Source: a virus
Strand: one strand, 5' to 3'
IMG/VR virus record: IMGVR_UViG_3300042922_001168
Location: 1 to 32,555 of that record
DNA length: 32,555 nt
Positions within the stretch are counted from its first letter, which is position 1; each line of letters begins with the position of its first letter. Positions 29,648 to 32,555 of this stretch are shown here, piece by piece. A program made the translations under genes and the position numbers. The notes below the pieces were generated by a model, which saw only the letters and a list, made by a program, of their open reading frames with translations, was not told where the DNA came from and made no database searches.

Positions 29648-30724
29648 ATGGATTTTATTGATCAAGTAAAACAATTTTCTACCCGGGTTCAAAAGATAAA
29701 GGATCAAATTCCTACTGAAGAAGCTACAAAAATGTCACTTATTGTACCGTTTTTTCAAATGCTTGGCTATGATGTATTTAATCCTGATGAATTTATGCCG
29801 GAATTTACAGCAGATGTAGGCATTAAGAAAGGTGAAAAAGTTGACTATGCTATAATGAAAGAAGGAAAACCGGTTATACTTATTGAATGTAAGTGGTGTG
29901 GCTCTCCTTTGGACAAGCATGGCTCACAGTTGTTCCGTTATTTTGGAACTACTACAGCTAAATTTGGCATTCTTACAAATGGAATAATATATAACTTTTA
30001 TACTGATCTGGATGAATCCAACAAAATGGATCTTACTCCTTTTCTTGAGCTAGACATGACGAATATAAAACCAAATGTTGTAGCAGAACTTAAGAAATTT
30101 AGCAGGGATTCCTTTGATGTTGAAAACATCTTCAGCACTGCATCTGAGCTAAAATACTCAAAATCTATAAAGCTTTTATTTGCTAACCAGTTAAAGGAAC
30201 CTTCTGACGACTTTGTCAAATACTTTTTATCAGAAATATACACCGGAGTAAAAACTCAAAATGTAGTTGACAAATACAGGCCTATTGTACGAAAGTCATT
30301 AAATGATTATATCAGTGAAATGATGAACGACAAAATTTCATCAGCATTAAAGGCCGATTCTGAAGTAGCTGCAGTTTCTGAATCAACAGTTGTTGCTCAG
30401 GAGGTATTGGATGAAAACGAAATTACAAAGATACATACAACTGATGAAGAAATAGAAAGTTATTATGCAGTTAAGAGCATATTAGTCGGAGTAGTAAAGG
30501 CCGAGGATGTAACCTACAAAGATAATGAGAGATATTTTGCTATCTTATATAAAGGTAACATTAGAAAAACAATATGCAGAATAAATTTAGACACAAAAAA
30601 GAAACAAATATTAATTCCAGATGAGAATAAAGACTTTACCAGATATTATATTGAGTCAGTTAATGACATATATTCATATAAAGATGATTTAATTAAAGTA
30701 GTTTCAAATTTCGCAGAAAATTAA
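29648..30724 (+). CDS. Stand-alone type I restriction endonuclease-like protein (HsdR_N, PD-(D/E)xK)
   Basis: 358 aa from the ATG at 29648 (AAGGGG 7 nt upstream; a TTG seven codons earlier is less likely). The HsdR_N nuclease core is visible: LIVPFFQMLGYDVFNPDEF, Asp66 in EKVDYAIM, and Glu80/Lys82 in PVILIECKW, then LFRYFGTTTAKFGILTNG. It lacks helicase motifs, and no hsdM or hsdS is nearby. The second half is strand-rich (VGVVKAEDVTYKDNERYFAI). Such proteins sit between repressor and integrase in many prophages; a superinfection-defence role is likely but unproven. A terminator follows. Confidence 0.82.
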   Translation: MDFIDQVKQFSTRVQKIKDQIPTEEATKMSLIVPFFQMLGYDVFNPDEFMPEFTADVGIKKGEKVDYAIMKEGKPVILIECKWCGSPLDKHGSQLFRYFGTTTAKFGILTNGIIYNFYTDLDESNKMDLTPFLELDMTNIKPNVVAELKKFSRDSFDVENIFSTASELKYSKSIKLLFANQLKEPSDDFVKYFLSEIYTGVKTQNVVDKYRPIVRKSLNDYISEMMNDKISSALKADSEVAAVSESTVVAQEVLDENEITKIHTTDEEIESYYAVKSILVGVVKAEDVTYKDNERYFAILYKGNIRKTICRINLDTKKKQILIPDENKDFTRYYIESVNDIYSYKDDLIKVVSNFAEN

Positions 30725-30738
30725 AAAGCTTATCTACT

Positions 30739-30773
30739 AGAGGGTGACTCTCCTCATAAGAGAATCACTCTTT
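30739..30773 (+). terminator. Terminator between the nuclease and integrase genes
   Basis: AGAGGGTGACTCTC pairs with GAGAATCACTCTTT (13 of 14 positions, two G-U, one mismatch) around a 7-nt loop; TTTATTTAT lies at and beyond its end. It should isolate the integrase gene from lysogenic transcription. The integrase leader has only a TATAAT (30777 to 30782) without a matching -35. Confidence 0.75.
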
Positions 30774-30799
30774 ATTTATAATTATTGAGGTGAAAAAAC

Positions 30800-32338
30800 G
30801 TGACAGTTGATATTTATTTAAGAAAATCCCGCGCAGATGAAGAACTTGAAAAAACTCTAGGCCAGGGTGAAACCCTTGCTCGACACCGTAAGGTTTTATT
30901 ACGTCTGGCCAAGGAAGAAGGATATACTATTCAAAAAATACACGAAGAATTGGTCTCGGGAGAAGAACTGTTTTTTCGTCCTGCAATGCTTGAAGTACTA
31001 AAAGATGTTGAGGCAGGATTATGTCAAGGTGTACTGGTTATGGATATTCAGCGTCTCGGCAGAGGCGATATGGAGGAGCAAGGCATCATTCTGAAGACCT
31101 TTAAAAAGTCAAATGCTAAAATCATCACTCCCAAGAAAGTATATGACCTGAATGATGAATTTGATGAAGAATACAGCGAATTTGAAGCATTCATGAGCCG
31201 TAAAGAATATAAGATGATTAATAAACGACTCCAGGGTGGAAGAGTGGAGTCCGTTATGGAAGGTAACTATATTGCCACAGTACCCCCATATGGTTATGAT
31301 TTGATTCAAGTGGATAAGAAAACCAGAACCTTAAAGCCAAATCTCGAACAGGCTAAAGTTGTGCAAATGATTTATGACTGGTATGTTAATCAAAATATGG
31401 GCTGCCGAAAAATAGGTAATGAGCTTGATAGACTTGGTATAAAATCATATACTGGAAAGAATTGGGATAAGTCCTCTATTACCTCTTATCTAAAGAATCC
31501 GGTGTACATAGGTAAAATAGTTTGGAAGAAAAAATGTATTCGCAAGAGCAAAACTCCTGGGAAAAAAAGAGATGCTTTTACGCGTCCGCAGGAAGAATGG
31601 ATTATCAGTGAAGGAAAGCATCCAGCAATTATTGAAGAGTCCTTGTATAACAAGGCGCAGGAGATCCTTGCCGGTAAGTACCATGTTCCTTATCAATTAG
31701 AAAACGGAGTAACCAATCCCCTTGCAGGTTTGTTAATATGTGATAAATGCGCGGCTAAAATGGTTAAACGTCCGGTTGGAAGTAAACCACCGAGAATTAT
31801 GTGTCCTAAAAATTGCGGTCAGAAAAGTAACTTTTTTAATAGCGTTGAAGAACTGGTCCTAAAGGAGCTAGAGGAGTACTATAATAATCTACTCGTTGAC
31901 TCTTCTAAAAAGAAAACCAGTAATTCAGCTAATGTAGAATTATCTTTGCTTGAAAAGAATATTATCAACCTGGAGAATGAATGTAAAACCCTTGACCAGC
32001 AGCGAATTAAAACTTATGATCTGCTTGAGCAAGGTATTTATGATGTTGCAACTTTTACAGAGAGATCAAACTCCATCCAGGAAAGACTTAATTCGTTATA
32101 TTTGTCAATTGAGGCCACTAAAAAGCAGTTACAAAATATAAAAGCATCCAATGTCCACAGCACTGAATATATCGCAATGCTGAGAAGTGTATTGGACGCT
32201 TATTACAAAATCGAATCACCAAAAGATAAAAATCTACTTCTTAAAACTGTGCTGGACAAGGTTGGATACAACAAAGAGCCTGATGCCAAGGTAGATGAAT
32301 TCAAAATAAAGATATACCCTAAAATATCTTCATTCTGA
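30800..32338 (+). CDS. Large serine recombinase (prophage integrase)
   Basis: 512 aa with GTG start (GAGGTG upstream). The catalytic domain begins MTVDIYLRKSRADEE with Ser10 in YLRKS and has MDIQRLGRGDMEEQGIIL, the R-x-x-R/G motif. A recombinase domain follows (PPYGYDLIQVDKKTRTLKPN, NQNMGCRKIGNELDRLGIKS, then YLKNPVYIGKIVWKKK). The zinc ribbon has CDKCAAKM and CPKNCG, then a coiled coil (SLLEKNIINLENECKTLDQQ). It integrates and, with a directionality factor, excises the element. It converges on a sigK fragment 12 nt downstream, the arrangement of spoIVCA and spoIVCB in B. subtilis. Confidence 0.96.
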   Translation: MTVDIYLRKSRADEELEKTLGQGETLARHRKVLLRLAKEEGYTIQKIHEELVSGEELFFRPAMLEVLKDVEAGLCQGVLVMDIQRLGRGDMEEQGIILKTFKKSNAKIITPKKVYDLNDEFDEEYSEFEAFMSRKEYKMINKRLQGGRVESVMEGNYIATVPPYGYDLIQVDKKTRTLKPNLEQAKVVQMIYDWYVNQNMGCRKIGNELDRLGIKSYTGKNWDKSSITSYLKNPVYIGKIVWKKKCIRKSKTPGKKRDAFTRPQEEWIISEGKHPAIIEESLYNKAQEILAGKYHVPYQLENGVTNPLAGLLICDKCAAKMVKRPVGSKPPRIMCPKNCGQKSNFFNSVEELVLKELEEYYNNLLVDSSKKKTSNSANVELSLLEKNIINLENECKTLDQQRIKTYDLLEQGIYDVATFTERSNSIQERLNSLYLSIEATKKQLQNIKASNVHSTEYIAMLRSVLDAYYKIESPKDKNLLLKTVLDKVGYNKEPDAKVDEFKIKIYPKISSF

Positions 32339-32340
32339 AT

Positions 32341-32357
32341 CCCTTTGTTTTAAAGGG
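32341..32357 (+). terminator. Weak hairpin after the integrase gene
   Basis: CCCTTT and AAAGGG form a 6-bp stem (extended by GAA/TTC with a bulge) around GTTTT. There is no long T-run, so it may be weak or act both ways between the convergent integrase and sigK fragment. Confidence 0.35.
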
Positions 32358-32490
32358 TTCCAATCAATATACAACATGTAGATGGCATCTCATTGCCTTC
32401 TTTATCAATCCCAATAGGATCCTGCAATGATACCTCATTCTGAATTTTTTTGGACGCTCTGATTTGCATTAGAATTTCATTTGCTATCCT
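32350..32490 (-). pseudogene. sigK: sigK fragment at the prophage right junction (spoIVCB-like)
   Basis: Minus-strand frame: [12 protein letters not shown] then [16 protein letters not shown] (32484 to 32389), 34 codons in all. B. subtilis SigK has NEILMHLRALKK and DVSLHDPIGQDKEGNE; SigE reads differently here (DEPLN...), so SigK is the better match. Similarity ends at GNE; the continuation [12 protein letters not shown] then stop is not sigma factor (SigK goes on ISLIDVL). Codons AAT GAG hold AATGA. Upstream of about 32490 the frame is damaged and reaches a TAA at 32513, so this is a partial copy, not an intact 5' half of the gene. Confidence 0.75.
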
Positions 32491-32555
32491 AACGCTACGG
32501 AAACAAATTTGTTAAATATATTTCAAAATCCCTGCCGTTCCATTCCAATCGTTTA

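Noticed and set aside
32495-32554. Partial frame [19 protein letters not shown] as an Mrr-type nuclease gene
   Set aside because: Only 19 codons are inside the window; the resemblance is suggestive but not enough for a feature.

Overview
The window is most of an integrated temperate phage from a Gram-positive, AT-rich, endospore-forming bacterium, most likely of class Clostridia. Shine-Dalgarno sequences are strong (GGAGG), TTG and GTG starts are common, and the right edge carries a fragment of the sporulation sigma factor gene sigK. Only the right-hand boundary is visible. The left edge cuts through a tail gene, so lysis, tail-fibre and left attachment sequences lie outside.

Almost everything from 1 to 28467 is on the minus strand, so gene order reads from high to low coordinates. 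The early region (28467 to 24316) begins at a consensus promoter and holds a run of tiny genes, a DnaD-type replication initiator, a DnaB helicase and a PP-loop ATPase of the PAPS-reductase family. An accessory zone follows (24300 to 16850). It has self-contained gene cassettes with their own promoter and terminator, a sigma-like late regulator, a tyrosine recombinase, a terminase remnant and a frameshifted lipoprotein gene. The late region (16615 to 1) is a mosaic. Its packaging and head genes are lambda-like (Nu1/gpA terminase, portal, ClpP-type protease with nested scaffold, gpD decoration, capsid, connectors, gpZ). Its contractile tail is P2-like (sheath, tube, E/E' chaperone pair made by -1 frameshift, tape measure, X, D, V, U-like, W, J, I).

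The plus-strand lysogeny arm (28548 to 32338) has a CI-type repressor divergent from the early promoter, an ImmA-like partner, a stand-alone HsdR_N-type nuclease and a large serine recombinase. Immediately beyond and convergent with the recombinase is a short sigK fragment. Similarity stops at the GNE codons, whose DNA contains AATGA, the core recalled for the Bacillus subtilis skin element. The simplest reading is a skin-like prophage integrated at the classic sigK site.

Other points of interest: two homologous promoter-gene-terminator cassettes that seem to have been inserted after (or into) phage genes, with a third unit sharing the same right end; an RBS-masking hairpin and a 12-bp palindrome before the PP-loop gene; a possible AUA start; a cos candidate beside the small terminase gene; and a dodecamer recurring at late-gene upstream regions.
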